Assembly (NCBI GenBank): GCA_037893225.1
Contig: JAZGUH010000409.1
Location: 682,001 to 746,000 of the forward strand
Origin: Hippasteria phrygiana
Taxonomy: Eukaryota > Echinodermata > Asteroidea > Valvatida > Goniasteridae
Direction of reading: 5' to 3'
DNA: 64,000 nucleotides
Shown: one piece after another, positions 32,155 to 43,881 of the stretch
Numbering within the stretch: position 1 is the stretch's first letter
How the letters are laid out: the number at the start of each line of letters is the position of its first letter
Notes under the pieces: model-generated
What the model was told of the DNA's origin: nothing
What the model saw: the letters and a program-made list of their open reading frames with translations, nothing else
The model's database searches: none
Translations under genes and position numbers: made by a program

Positions 32155-32605
32155 TATGTGACCCGCTCTGCAAAAAGGGTACATAAGTCGCTGTATGCTT
32201 TTTACAAGTTATGGGCCGTTCAATGTGAAGGGGGTAAACCATTCTTTAAACAAGTGATTTTGAAGGGAGGGAATTTGTTGCATCTTTGATACCTATATTA
32301 TACTATTTCATAACCAAAATCTTTGATTTCAGTTAATAAAGTTGGACAAAGAATGTGTTTTTGTCGAGTGCTTCCATCTGTTGCTTTGCTTTTTGTTTTT
32401 TTAAATGGCTTGTTTCTGCTTAAGTCATTTCAAGAAATTCCTAAAAACAAACATGCAAATTTCCAAATATCTCGTGATTGCAAAATGCTACAGACCTCAG
32501 ACATATACCATATGAAAGCTTATAAAATGGCCTTTCCAGCTATATATAAAACACTATTTTCAAATTTTGCAACATAAGTGCCCTTTTTGCAGAGCGGGTC
32601 ACATA
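32155..32605. mobile_element. TIR element with TATGTGACCCGCTCTGCAAA ends
   Basis: Perfect 25-bp inverted ends (32155-32179 and 32581-32605). The interior is AT-rich and non-coding. A diverged relative occupies about 58396-58807, which retains the right-end motif gagcgggtcacatat and the aagctttca-type core in the other orientation. Confidence 0.85.
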
Positions 32606-32994
32606 TGTAAAACACAATTTTTCACTATTGCAAGGCTAGTCCGAGTATAATACATTTGGTGGAACCAAATGTCTGACATAGGCATGCAAATTTTATGTGA
32701 CCCCATCTGCCAGCCAATCAAAACGTTTCGAACAGCATGCTCTGTTCGTCATCGGGAGACTGCCGGACTGTAGCTGGTGCAGGGGCTTCAGTAGTGCTGG
32801 CTGGAATCCAGTGCTGGGGGATTAGCTCGGTGAACCATTAAGGCGGGAGATTCTGTGGCAGGATGTTGAGATGGTGGGTAGTCAGTGTGTGCTCACTGAA
32901 GCATGACAGATGAGTGGGAGCACTGGTGGGGTGAACATCAGAGGCAGAGTGCCAAGGGTATAGGAGAACCACAGGCAAAACTAATGTGGGAAAA

Positions 32995-33068
32995 GTGGGA
33001 TGGGTTGGGGAAAGTGGGATGGGTTGGGGAAAGTGGGATGGGTTGGGGAAAGTGGGATGGGTTGGGGT
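32995..33068 (+). repeat. 19-bp minisatellite, four units
   Basis: GTGGGATGGGTTGGGGAAA repeated at 32995, 33014, 33033 and 33052 (last unit partial), identical between units. It lies about 150 bp upstream of the hammerhead-like motif and inside what may be a retroelement terminal segment. Confidence 0.95.
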
Positions 33069-33209
33069 CCGTGGGTATAGAAGACCCATTGGACCTGTTG
33101 TGAAGGAGAGGCCGCCATATGTCGCTGATGTGGTACCCAATGTCTTGTGGAACGCTGATTGTGTTTGAAGATTTCCACTGTGGGATGCCACTGTGTATCA
33201 GCACTGTAT

Positions 33210-33260
33210 CACACTCCTGAGGACGGACGGAGCACACTGTCCGAAACGTCGAGTTACACA
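33210..33260 (+). ncRNA. Hammerhead-ribozyme-like motif of a Penelope-type terminus
   Basis: CTGAGGA (fits the CUGANGA core), then a hairpin with GGAC and GTCC arms around ggagcacact, then GAAAC and GTC in the order of a hammerhead: core box, stem II, GAAA, cleavage triplet. An extra C sits between the core and the stem, and stems I and III are short and uncertain. Penelope-like retroelements are known to carry hammerhead motifs in their terminal repeats, and a Penelope-like coding remnant lies at 45.4-46.6 kb. Activity cannot be judged from sequence alone. Confidence 0.5.
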
Positions 33261-35540
33261 CTCACCCCGGTTCTTTTCAGAAACACACTTCTTCCTAGAA
33301 GAGATTTATTTCACATGGTGTTACCTGCAATCCCAGTCTCTCTCACTGTTAATGAATTAAACATCCTCGAGGTGTAAGACAGAAGTCATTATTCATACAT
33401 GAAATTGGCAGTTTGAATCTTTCATTTCATCTCGGCATGCACAGAATCTAATCTGATGACAGGAACCTCTTGCTTCTATTTTGCATGATTTTTGTCCAAG
33501 CCTCGTCGTATAAATGCATCCATACCTGAATACTTTAGAAATATAATCCTCATCTGAGCACTAGGGTGTTAAAATGACATCCCAAGAACCATGCCGAAGT
33601 GGCAAGTTTATGGACAGTTGGGCAATATTCATGTCTTGCATAGGAGACCATCCTCCATCTTTGTCGTTGATTCTATGGGGTTTTTCGAAACGCTGGCTTC
33701 GTCTCGGCTCCGGCTACGTCTCCGACTTCTGAATAACTGATGAGAAGCAAACCAAATGGAACTAGGAATCTATGTCTCTTCGCTGAACAGAACATAGGGC
33801 TTTTCCGCATTATTTTTTATGATGTCACTGCGATTTTTGCTTGCTTGTGACAAGTCTGCCTACCCACCAGGCTTCATGACAATTGGACCTACCAATTTAC
33901 ATGTCTTTCGAGAAATTATGCCTTTGATGACGTCATTATGATGGTGCACATATTTTGCATTTTTTCGTTTTTACATATGTAGGACCTAACAAACCTATTA
34001 CAGAAAGAATTTCGATATTAGCATGTTCTGTTGATAAGATATGGCTTAAAGAAACTTTAAGGTTCAAAAACTTTAAAATTACTATTATTTTGTATGATGA
34101 TGTCATCATGACGTCACCTCAATTTTCATCACCAACAAATGCTTGCCTACCAACATACTACGTTTAAGCGCAATCCGACCTACGGTTCTCTAGATACGGG
34201 CCATTGAAAAATGCACATTTAAGATGACATCACGTGACACGAGATGACGTCATCACCCCTGTCAGCTCGAGAGCTATGTTAACTCTGCCATCTGAAGCAA
34301 ATATCTGGATTATATCTCTCGCAGTTGATTTTTCAGCAATTTTTTTAGGTTTAAAGGTACATTTGTAATTTCATTGCAACTTCCGGTCTGGTGACGTCAT
34401 CAATCTTTCTCCCCCTTAACTTGTTCTTAGCATGAAGTCGATTATATACATTAACACTATGAACATCTTCTCGGTTAAAATATCCGTTTCTCGGTTAAAA
34501 ATAAATCTACGCGCGTTTCAACCACCTTTTAACCGTGTACACCGAGCCTCAATCTCTCTTGCTTTTTAACCGTGTTTCCACCCAATCCTCCTACCATTGT
34601 TATGCAGCGCTAAACCCTCTTCCTGTCCAAACAAAGAGTCACTCATTTTAACCGTGCGTACAAGGACGGTCCACAAACCGCAACGTTCCGTTAGGAATTA
34701 CTAATTGACACTTTTATTTAATCCAATTAAGTGTTCTTTTCTATAAAAAAAACTTCGCTGGCCGGTTGTTGTTAGCATGAAGCTGTAAGCGAACATTCAT
34801 GGAATTTTGCCGTTGCTATAATAAGGGTCATCTGTTCGCGAATCATTTTCACTCATGCGTTTATTTTAATTCAGCTGCATGTAGGCCTATTTATTCACCT
34901 TAGAAATAATGCGGACGTTCCGCGGAGTCAGCGACCATGTGCTCTCTTGTAGAGATTATTGTTGAGGAAAGGCTCGCCGGCAACAGGTGATTGTAAATGT
35001 CCAATGAAACTGTATATCATTTTACAAATAAAATCACAATAATCTGCTGCATTACCGTTGACTATATTTTCCTTTTTTTTTTCAACAGCAATGACAGGTG
35101 TGCCGATGGTTTGGAAGACTCCGAAACTGTCGTCAAAAACAAAACCAGCTAAAAAGATTTTTTCTTTCTATCTAATAAGTGAAAATATTTAAGTTTGGAT
35201 GGTCCTTTCAACCGTTAAACGGTGCATTGTATTTGTTTTACTCACCAGCTGGCGCAATTGTATCCACGTCTATAATACTTTGTTTAAATGTAGGCCTACC
35301 CCTGTGCGCATTCTGCAGCGTTTCAGTTTACAATTAAATGCGAAGCTTACGATTAGGTGTTTTAGTGTAATAAGTATTATTTCTCCCTTTTTTTTACCCA
35401 TCCCCCATATTTCTTTCTATGGTTTTTATCTGTCTGCCCGGCATATTTTGGTTTGTGTGGGGAATTTTGTTTTAGTTTGTCTATTTGATTTGTTTGGGGG
35501 AGGCGGGCTCTTCAGACATATCGGGGCAAAAAGTGTGGTT

Positions 35541-35741
35541 TTAACCCCTTGAGTACGATTATTACAGGGAGGCAGTGGGGTGCCATGACCGGGGTGCCAT
35601 GACGACTTTGCAGCTAAGCGAAACGGACAACATCTATCAATGGATTGAAAATGCAGAAAATTTGGTCTGTAGACATCATCCGGCCGGCCTGGTGGCAATG
35701 TTTTTCGCGCCATTTGGCGTCATCCGTACACAAGGGGTTAA
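35541..35741 (-). mobile_element. piggyBac-like MITE inside the CACTA element
   Basis: Flanked by intact TTAA on both sides. The ends are TTAACCCCTTGAGTACG and, reverse complemented, TTAACCCCTTGTGTACGG. The middle has the family-typical caatggattgaaaatgcag and tcatccggccggcctggtgg. It entered after the CACTA element. Confidence 0.88.
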
Positions 35742-36079
35742 AGTTGTGTGCCATATGCATTATCGGTGTTGGTGGACAGAGAGTGGGAGGGGGGGCGGTG
35801 TTGGATTCTATACAGCAACTTTAAACATCATTTTTTTTATCCTTTTTACTTGGGGGTTTTAGAGCAGGCATATACACTGCCCGTTGTTTTCAAAAGTTTC
35901 CATAAATACTCCGAGGGAAAATGCAGTTGACAAAAATTAAGTTGGCAACTATAATTATTGTTAATAATTAACAGACGGTAAGTTAATCATGAATATGTAC
36001 GAGTCTACACGTCATTACAATGTTGTCTTGGTGATATACCTAGGTGATATAGTTGCTATGGACGTGCCCTGTCGAATTT

Positions 36080-36425
36080 ATCCAATCCACATGATGTTTG
36101 GGCGGTCCTCTGGAATGTCAGCATCGGCCCATTGGTGGAGGAATCTGTTTTCGCGCTCTACGAGCAGTCCCACGCTTTTCTTGGCTATGAGCCAAACTGG
36201 CTGAACCTGCACCTTGCAGTGCACGTGCGCGCCCTTGCAGTTACAAACGGCTGTTTTGTGTGCACTACGTACATACTTGGAAAGGTTTACAGGCCCTGCA
36301 CATTGACACATTTGCCTTTGAAATTCTACTAGACTCAGCTTCAAAATTATATAATCTTCCAAATCTCTGCAATTATTACATTTCAGAATTTTTTTTCCCG
36401 ACCAGGCACATGCTATTCTCCCCAA
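36080..36425 (-). CDS. Unrecognised ORF within the CACTA element
   Basis: 115 codons on the minus strand. It includes a Cys/His patch (CQCAG, CNCKGAHVHC) and an acidic/aromatic tail ending ADADIPEDRPNIMWIG. The last 60 codons are GC-richer than their surroundings. It does not match the DDE transposase motifs I know for CACTA elements. It may be a fragment of an accessory protein or chance. Confidence 0.25.
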
Positions 36426-39400
36426 AGATAGGCCTACATGTACATTGTAGTTTTGTACAAGTACAGTAGTACATGACCGGTACTGGCCGTCCCGGCCCTG
36501 GTGTGGTGTAATTATTTAACGCGCAAAGCTCGTTGGTGGTTTGCACAGTCCGCTGCTGGTTTTTTTTTTCGCCAGGAACACTGATGTTCTGAGGATCTAA
36601 GGACGCTTTGACGCGTAATTACACTTTCCGAGAAAATTTACTTTAAAGTTTATGTGTTTGCATTTCTAAATTAAGAATCGCAAAAGGTTGAATTTTTGTC
36701 GGTTAAACATTATTGATAATTCCAATATTACTTAATTTTAAAGTTATTTAAATCTTTATGTTAATAACCTTTTGCCGGGAAGTCATTCTGGCTTAAACGT
36801 GCGCTTAAGCGGCATGTGAAATGCTAATGCCTTTTGCCGGCCGGGAAGAAACTTCGCTGACGCCCCACTGAAGTGGAGAGGTGAACGCACTTTATTATGT
36901 ATTGTTACATAGGTATACGCCCTTTTGCTGGGAAACAAAAATGCAAAATCCCCTTGGGTCCATTTCATTTTGTAAATTACGTCAGAATGACGTAGCCCCT
37001 TGAGACGAAATGTATCAAATTGACGATATTCCAATACTCTATCGATTACCCCCAAAACAAGAATTTGAACATCAATTTTTCGTTCTTATTTATGACCTTC
37101 TGCTATTAAGCATACGACGAATTAAAATTACTTTAAATATCATTACGCAAGTAAAACAAAAAACATGTTTATTAGCGTCATTCTTTTATAAACAACCGTA
37201 TTTTTTTAACTGTTCAAAGACTCGAAAATGAAAGAGACATGTTGGAAAACAGAATTGAACATATTGGACAACAGAATTGAACATGTTTAAAGTGGTTTTA
37301 ATAGCTTGCGTAAGCTTATATTTTATTTTCCCGATGGATTTTTTTTTAACCTCATTTTCCAATGGTAATTTTTTTTAAATCGAGACAACCCCCAAAAAGG
37401 AAGCAGACGGGGACGCTGAACATGTCTTAACCTTATATAGTACAAAATTATGATTCAATTAATCTTTTTAATAAAATTTGAGTAATTTAAATAACAACAT
37501 TCTGTCCAGAATTGTTGGCATTGTTTTTAAGGGGAGAGGACGTATAAAATTGTCAAAAGCCAGCACAATAACTCAGAAGCTGTCAACCAATCGCTTTCTA
37601 AATTAATTCAAATTCTTAATGCACAACTTGATAACAGTACTAAACAAGGATCGGGAAAGCCAGGTAAGTTTCCACTCCCCATCGTCAGTGAAAAGCCATG
37701 CCGTCCATGAATCTGCCTCACATCTTTAAGGAACTGTATGGATGACAAAAAATAACCAAATTAAATAAAACAGTTCACTTTCTTGACGTTGACATTATTT
37801 GAATAAACAAAGCAATTACGTTAGCTCACTGGTTGTTAAAAAAAAACCACTTTTCTAATACCAAAACATGATAATTATACCACAATCCTTTTCATGCTTC
37901 ATCACGATTCTGCTAATCCCCAGGTTTGCAAATCCCCACATCAAAGAAATAGTTTATTGTGTCACCTTGCCAAAACTGAAAAAAGTACGGGCACGACCGT
38001 CGCGTAGGGCATATCCACGCCGTGTCAGACGGCCCAGTCCCGACGTACACGCAGTCCATGATTCGTGGCGCCATGTCGGGTTTGGTGTCGTGTTCTCTTC
38101 CCCACGAGTATTGGATTACAAAGCCCCAGCAAACCCACGTTGTCCGTTCAATCATGGAGGAAGGAATTCAACTGTAGAAAATCTTGCTCAGATGGTTGAA
38201 AAAGTTGCATTTTTTCACAACTGAATGGAAATATAGTTTTGAGCCTACATCAGAGCATTTTATGGCGAGTTGCTTGCAACTTGAAGACTGAAATCTGCAG
38301 AAAATGACAACATTCATCGCATGGGTAGCGGTACGCGGGCTTATCTTCGCGACGTTCGCGAACTTTCCTTTGGTCTTGTTTCCTGTATACCAATATATAT
38401 TAGCTAGTACATGTGGGGGCCGACTATCTGGAGGCCAGTTATGAGTTGTACACGACGGCTGTTTCATGTACTATCTTGTTGGAAAACCATGTTGATTGCG
38501 CTATTAATACATACGCTAAAACGTGCTTATAAAATTTAGCTTATAAAAAAAACGAAACTTAGTTTTATCCTATATGACGGTCATAACTTTACCCGGCCCA
38601 CAAACAATATCTGGTCGATTGGAGTCCTTAGATATATTTTTTGGGGGGATGCAATTTTTTTTCAAAGGCAGTCAACTTAAATCGATTTAAAACGAACATT
38701 ATCACACATTTTAAAAAACATTTTCGACCTGCAGATACATTTATTTTAACGTCATTGGCAACATATTCTTTTGACTTTAAAACCGATTTATACTCGGTAC
38801 AGTTACGAACACAAGTTCGTATTCGTCACGGCAAATTCGTAAAAGTTAAACATAAATTTGAACTCTTGCAAATTTTGCAACGAAAAGTTCTCAAGGCTTT
38901 TTGCTTTTAATCAAGAAAGCCCCGAAGATCGCTGACTTCGCGGATATTTAAATGATACGTCCGGGGCTACATTTTCTTCATTGGGTGAATTAAAATAACA
39001 AACGCACACGAGCAGAGATCGCTGGTCACGTCGGGCTCTTTGAGTAAACATCGTTCGCGAAAGTTCGCGAACAGATGGCAGTTGGCAACGGCAGATTTTC
39101 CCGTACAGTCAGTGAGGTCACGGTTTTTTTTGCATAGAGCCCGGGTCGAATTTCGCGGCAAACATTTCTTGACGTCGAGTTTGCATCTTTTTAAGCAATG
39201 CACAGCCTACGTGTTACTCATAAATACTAGATACATACAAAGTTAGTTGTCAATCATGAACAGTTATGTACAGTTAAAAAATAAATTAGTATAGGTATTA
39301 GCGCCATGCTCGAAAGAGCTCGCCTGGACGTGCGGGATTAAAAACCGCAAAGGCCAAACAACCCCCATTTTAACCGAGAGGCAAGTCTGGCCGTGGAGGA

Positions 39401-40321
39401 TTAAATTCTGCAAAACTGACCACAGAGTTAATGAGCAAGGCTCCAGGAGAGGTCCTCAAATCGACCCCTATTTTAACCGAGTAGTTTTTTAACAGAGAAT
39501 CAGCACGGTTAAAATTGGGTTGTTCATAGTTTTAACCGAGAAACGGATATTTTAACCGAGAAGATGTTCATAGTGTAATTATAAAGTGATTTCAGCAAAC
39601 TTCGCCACACACATCGACTGATTATTCATTTTAAACATTTTTCAACCTGCCGCTAGAGGGCGCTCAAACATTTTATGACGTCACAGATAATTTTTTTGTG
39701 AAGTACAACCTAGGCGGAGACTAACATCGTTGAAAGCAAGTTCACATCTTTTTCCACTTTCAAATTATAGGGCACTTCCGGTTTGGACCAGAAGAAAGGG
39801 TCACGTGATTTGACGCACACGAGATAAAATGAAGATCCTGGTTTATACTATCAATTGACACTAAAACCAAGATCAGGGGTCTCACGGCTGATTTTATGTA
39901 GCATTTTAAAGATTAAAAATATTTATCTTAAATCGCTTGTAATATGACACCCGATGACTCTTCGGCATATAATTTCAGCTTTATGTTTGAGGTAAGTTTG
40001 GTTAAGATCTGAGGTTTTTTAAGACCTAAAGTGCCGCCCAAAATTTGTGTAGTAAGTCTATGGGATTTTGGTCAGAAGTAAAAGAAGAAGAAGAAGAAGG
40101 AAGAAAAAACAAACAAAATCAGAACAAAAACAAGGCCTTTTCCGACTGAGTGTCGGAAAAGCCAAATATTCAAAATTTTGGTGCATGTTCTACTTCAGGA
40201 ATGTTCATTCGGTTGATTATGAAACCAAAAATTAGAATACTTACATTTTGTTTGCTTCTCAGTTGTTCAGAATTCAGAGACGAAGCCGAAGCCAAGACGA
40301 AGCCAGTGTTTCGAAAACCCC

Positions 40322-41010
40322 TTATAATCATTTATGATTAGGACAATAAACATTGAATGAAGCAGGTACGCGTAAGTGTGCGTAAAAAGTTTGGCTTGAT
40401 CCTTGGAGACTTGTACATGCGGTAGCTATCATTAGTCTGTGATGGTGTTTCTCTTCACAGATTCAGCCCGTTTTTTGACACTCTCACAATGCCAGACTGT
40501 GGATGATAGATGAGTGATGATGCTTCACATTTCATGTGACATCACAAAAACTGCCCAATCCAATTCTGCTTCATGTATATTGAACCGTCTTGCAAAGTGT
40601 TGGTAGAATGAGTTCCATCAAAAAAGGGAGTGGCTTAGTTTTGATGTGGGCTGCTAGAAGAATCTTTGTCCTGACAAAGCAGCTTATAAACCAACCAAGC
40701 TACAAATTGAATACTGTCCTGTCTCCCCGGGCTAGTATGCAACTTGCATAGAGACCCCTGTGCTTTATGGTCTGGTCGTGGTCCAATAGACATTCATCAC
40801 TGCCTATAAATCTAGAAGGCACACATGCAAGCCCCTACCAAGTTTTAGGAGTAGCTGTTCACATGCCAAAACCTTTGATAATAATGCTTTAAGATATAGA
40901 TCTGTTATCAGTGCATTAAATTTGGGCAAAATTCCCAATACCTTGTACATGTAGGTGCTGAATGATAGGGAAATGTCAGTAATAATTATTTTTAATCACT
41001 ACAATACTAA
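40322..41010. other. No recognisable gene or element
   Basis: Unique-looking sequence between the CRE-rich element and the Tc1-like MITE. Confidence 0.4.
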
Positions 41011-41012
41011 TA

Positions 41013-41614
41013 CACTCTGTTAAAAAAGAAAGTTCCCGCCCATGTACTTTTTCTTTAAACTCAAGAATACTGTAATAATTTTAAACATTTCTAAAAGTCA
41101 TAAATGCAGAAAAAGATTCTGCTTCTAATGATGCGTCAATTATGGCACACAACGTTTGCTTCAGGGGAGAAATAATGGGATTTGTCGAATTAGGTGCAAA
41201 ATCAAGTGGCATTATTTTTATAATACAGGCAATAGATTACATTTAATTTGTGTCTTCAGCCTCAAGCAGAAGACCCCTTATATGTCTAACAATCTCTAAT
41301 TGGCTTCCTGTTTTCAGCAGCAATTTTGATAAATCATGTTTAGTGTTGACATTAATGAAAACGTTTGTACACAGTTTCAACGCAATATTGAGTCTGCATC
41401 ATAAAAGCGCCACTTATATTTTTGTACCCAATTCGACAAATCTCATTTTTTTTCTCCCCTTAAGAAAATGTCATGTTCCATAAATGACGCATCATTATAT
41501 GCAGAACCTTTTTCTGCATTTATGACTTTTTGAAGTGTTTAAAATGATTACAGTATTCTTGAGTTATTCAACTTGAAAAAGTACGAGGCGGGAACTTCCT
41601 TTTTTGGCCGAGTG
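41013..41614. mobile_element. Tc1-like MITE with about 140-bp inverted arms
   Basis: Ends CACTCTGTTAAAAAAGAAAG and, reverse complemented, CACTCGGCCAAAAAAGGAAG, with TA on both sides. The arms continue with gttcccgcc, gtactttttc, ctcaagaatactgtaat and gtcataaatgcagaaaaag. There is no transposase in the short centre. Confidence 0.82.
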
Positions 41615-41616
41615 TA

Positions 41617-43427
41617 GTATTACATGATCAGCTCCAAAGGTGGTCCAATGTGGTGGCATTTAATAAAATGTTTTACATCAACTTGACCCGAGACTTAAAC
41701 AGCCGTGGTGCATACCTTTACACGTGTTGTAACTTGCAACAAGTCTGCATTTGGGGAAATCTCGGCCAGTACCTGCCACCATTCAGAGCAGTAACTCACC
41801 GTATCCGTGCAACAGAATTGCCATGGCAACAACAGAAAAATAACAGTTTTGATGATAATTACTGATCGATGTGAAGATCTGCGGTGGCAGCACCCTTGCT
41901 GGTAGTGATAGTTTTTAGGAAACGCAACTCATAGTTCGCATAGGCCTAAATTTGTCATTTTTTTCAATACACACAAATACTGAGATCTATGTCTCATGTA
42001 TTTAGGCCTACGTAGTGCACATGAATTTCAATTCTCTGTTCCCGTATCGTTCGTGTCCGGTTTTTCTTACCACTGTGGAATAAACGTGCGCATCAACTGA
42101 AGGTTTAGAATAACGTATTTTGGGTATCATTTCAAATTTAATACTTTATGGAAAACAAAGTAAAAAATCTACTGTAATTTACTATCTAAAGATCGCGTAC
42201 CAATTAAGTGTACATGTATAATTTCCAACTTCAACAATATCAACAATCATACACTGGCTTTTGAAACTTCACTGGCATTTTTGGGGATTGATGAATGGCT
42301 GTTCGTGTAGAGTTTATTGCCTTTTATTGTTGAACAGGATAATCGTATGGGCTGGTCAGGGCTGATGGCTAAGCACTAATCTTCAAGGCGCGCCCGGGCG
42401 GGGCGGGCCGAGCGACAGGCCGTTGAAGCCTGAACAATGCTGCCAACACAATAGCCGATCGTAATGAGCAGCGCCGTGCTCACTGAGAACATTGGGGAGG
42501 CAAATAATCCGCCGCAATAGTGCAAGTTGTAAGAATTTGTTGTAGCACGAGCATTGCAAGTTATGAGCTTTTCTGTTGTTACCCTCTAGCCCGTTTTCAC
42601 CCAATCCTCCCACCCCATTTAAAAAAATACCCCACCACTATTAAATTAAATCCCCCACCCGCTTATCTGGAAAAAAATCAATCCCCAGCCCAACCCCCAC
42701 CCTCCCGCACCCACCCACACTGAGCGAAATCTGCTGCTCTGAAAAAAAAAATAAAAAAAAAATATGAAATTCTAAAAAAAAAAAAGACCATTTAGAAAAT
42801 AATGTGATTCCCCCAAAGATTTTTAAATTCCCCCACCCCTTATTAAATTAAATCAGGCATGAGAACACAAAATCACAAAAAAGTCTGAAAACTTAATCTG
42901 GTCCAGAAACCCCAGGAATATGTAAATTTTGTAGCATTTCGGTAGCCTCTACACAAAACATGTGTTGTGCATATATACAACTTACTCTAAAACTCCCAAT
43001 ACCATTTCCTGGAATTCGAATGCGACATGTGACGATCACGCATCGTCACTGCTGAACGTAAACTTATTTTAGCTGCGATAATTATATAATTATCGGAGTT
43101 AGCAGCTTTTTTGATGTGCGATTAATGTCTGCCCCGGCTGTTTTAATAACAATAAATATTAAAACGCATAAATAAAATATTGGACGTTTTCGATGCTTAT
43201 TGATAGTGATATATATCTGACTTTTAGGTAATGTTTAAATTTCATGAAAAATACGGATTTTTAGCCAAAAATTGATTTTTGGCTTTCTGAATACTGAAAT
43301 AAGTTTTAAAAGGTTGGCATGACGGAGCCCAAGCCAGAGCATATCTTCTCCCCGGGAACGAAGAACGTGTGGAAATTGTGACCCATGTGCGAGTCATCTG
43401 CCCATTTGTATAGCAGACTTAAACATA
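41617..43427. other. No recognisable gene; low-complexity patches
   Basis: Contains a GC-rich spot at about 42390-42420 and a run of tccccca-rich, A-rich low-complexity sequence at 42600-42850. Short ORFs through these are compositional. Confidence 0.45.
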
Positions 43428-43881
43428 GTGTACACGATTGGTAATCCTCCAATTTTTTTTTACTGAATTATTACGAAATACATGTACCTTACTAGACTGT
43501 AAGTTAATAGTACATGTAGTTTCAATCATCCTGTGAAATGATGGCACCAGGTTTGCTGTCATTGTCAAGAAAAGTGGAAATTTATATCGTTTTCTAACGA
43601 TTTCCAGCTGGAAATCGTTGGAAAACTGCCCTGTAGCCTCTAGTCAAGGCGCACATGGCTACCCGGACAAGTGGTGCACCCCGGACATGCTGGAATTCAG
43701 GCCTTGACTAAGAGTTATCATCCGCCCGACGGTTAAAAACGGGCCCCGTTTTTCTGTAATTTTTTTCGCCAACCAACAACGCAAAATACAAAACAGGTTA
43801 GTGGAACAATATTTCCTATAAAAAACTAACCCCCAAATCTGCCCATTTCTGAAAATTGCAACAATGACCAATCATGTACAC
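43428..43881 (-). mobile_element. TA-flanked MITE with conserved hairpins, copy 1
   Basis: Ends GTGTACACGATTGGT and, reverse complemented, GTGTACATGATTGGT. In inverse orientation it matches 55843-56299 across tggaggattaccaat, catcatttcacagg, the AACGATTTCCAGCTGGAAATCGTT palindrome region (43596-43619), and a second hairpin around cctctagtcaaggcgc...gccttgacta. The right target is TT rather than TA. Confidence 0.82.

Larger units (their letters stand above)
34455..39575. mobile_element. 5.1-kb CACTA-type (En/Spm-like) transposon
   Basis: The termini start CACTATGAACATCTTCTCGG. Left 34454-34500 and right 39530-39576 are exact inverse repeats of 47 bp, and TAA duplicates flank the body (34452-34454 and 39576-39578). 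The short motif TTAACCG/CGGTTAA occurs ten times in the terminal ~200 bp: 34472, 34492, 34529, 34567, 34648 and 39370, 39473, 39506, 39532, 39552. CACTA ends, a 3-bp target and subterminal repeats together define the superfamily well. The interior holds a piggyBac-like MITE (35541-35741) and no transposase I can recognise, so autonomy is unproven. Perfect ends indicate recent activity. Confidence 0.85.
33677..40321. mobile_element. TIR element with TGACGTCA sites, split by a CACTA element
   Basis: Left end GGGGTTTTTCGAAACGCTGG (33677) with CTTCGTCTCGGCTCCGGCTA. The right end (to 40321) reads, reverse complemented, GGGGTTTTCGAAACACTGGC with TTCGTCTTGGCTTCGGCTTC. Similarity continues inward for about 130 bp (gagaagcaaac, gcttttccg). 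Removing the nested 34455-39575 element leaves about 1.5 kb. Perfect TGACGTCA sites occur at 33928, 34109, 34245, 34392 and 39676. No transposase is recognised. Confidence 0.7.

Noticed and set aside
35426..35862. ORFs over the piggyBac-like MITE at 35.5-35.8 kb
   Set aside because: They traverse the MITE boundary and appear in similar form in other MITE copies (1766-2117, 60756-60983), so they derive from the repeat.
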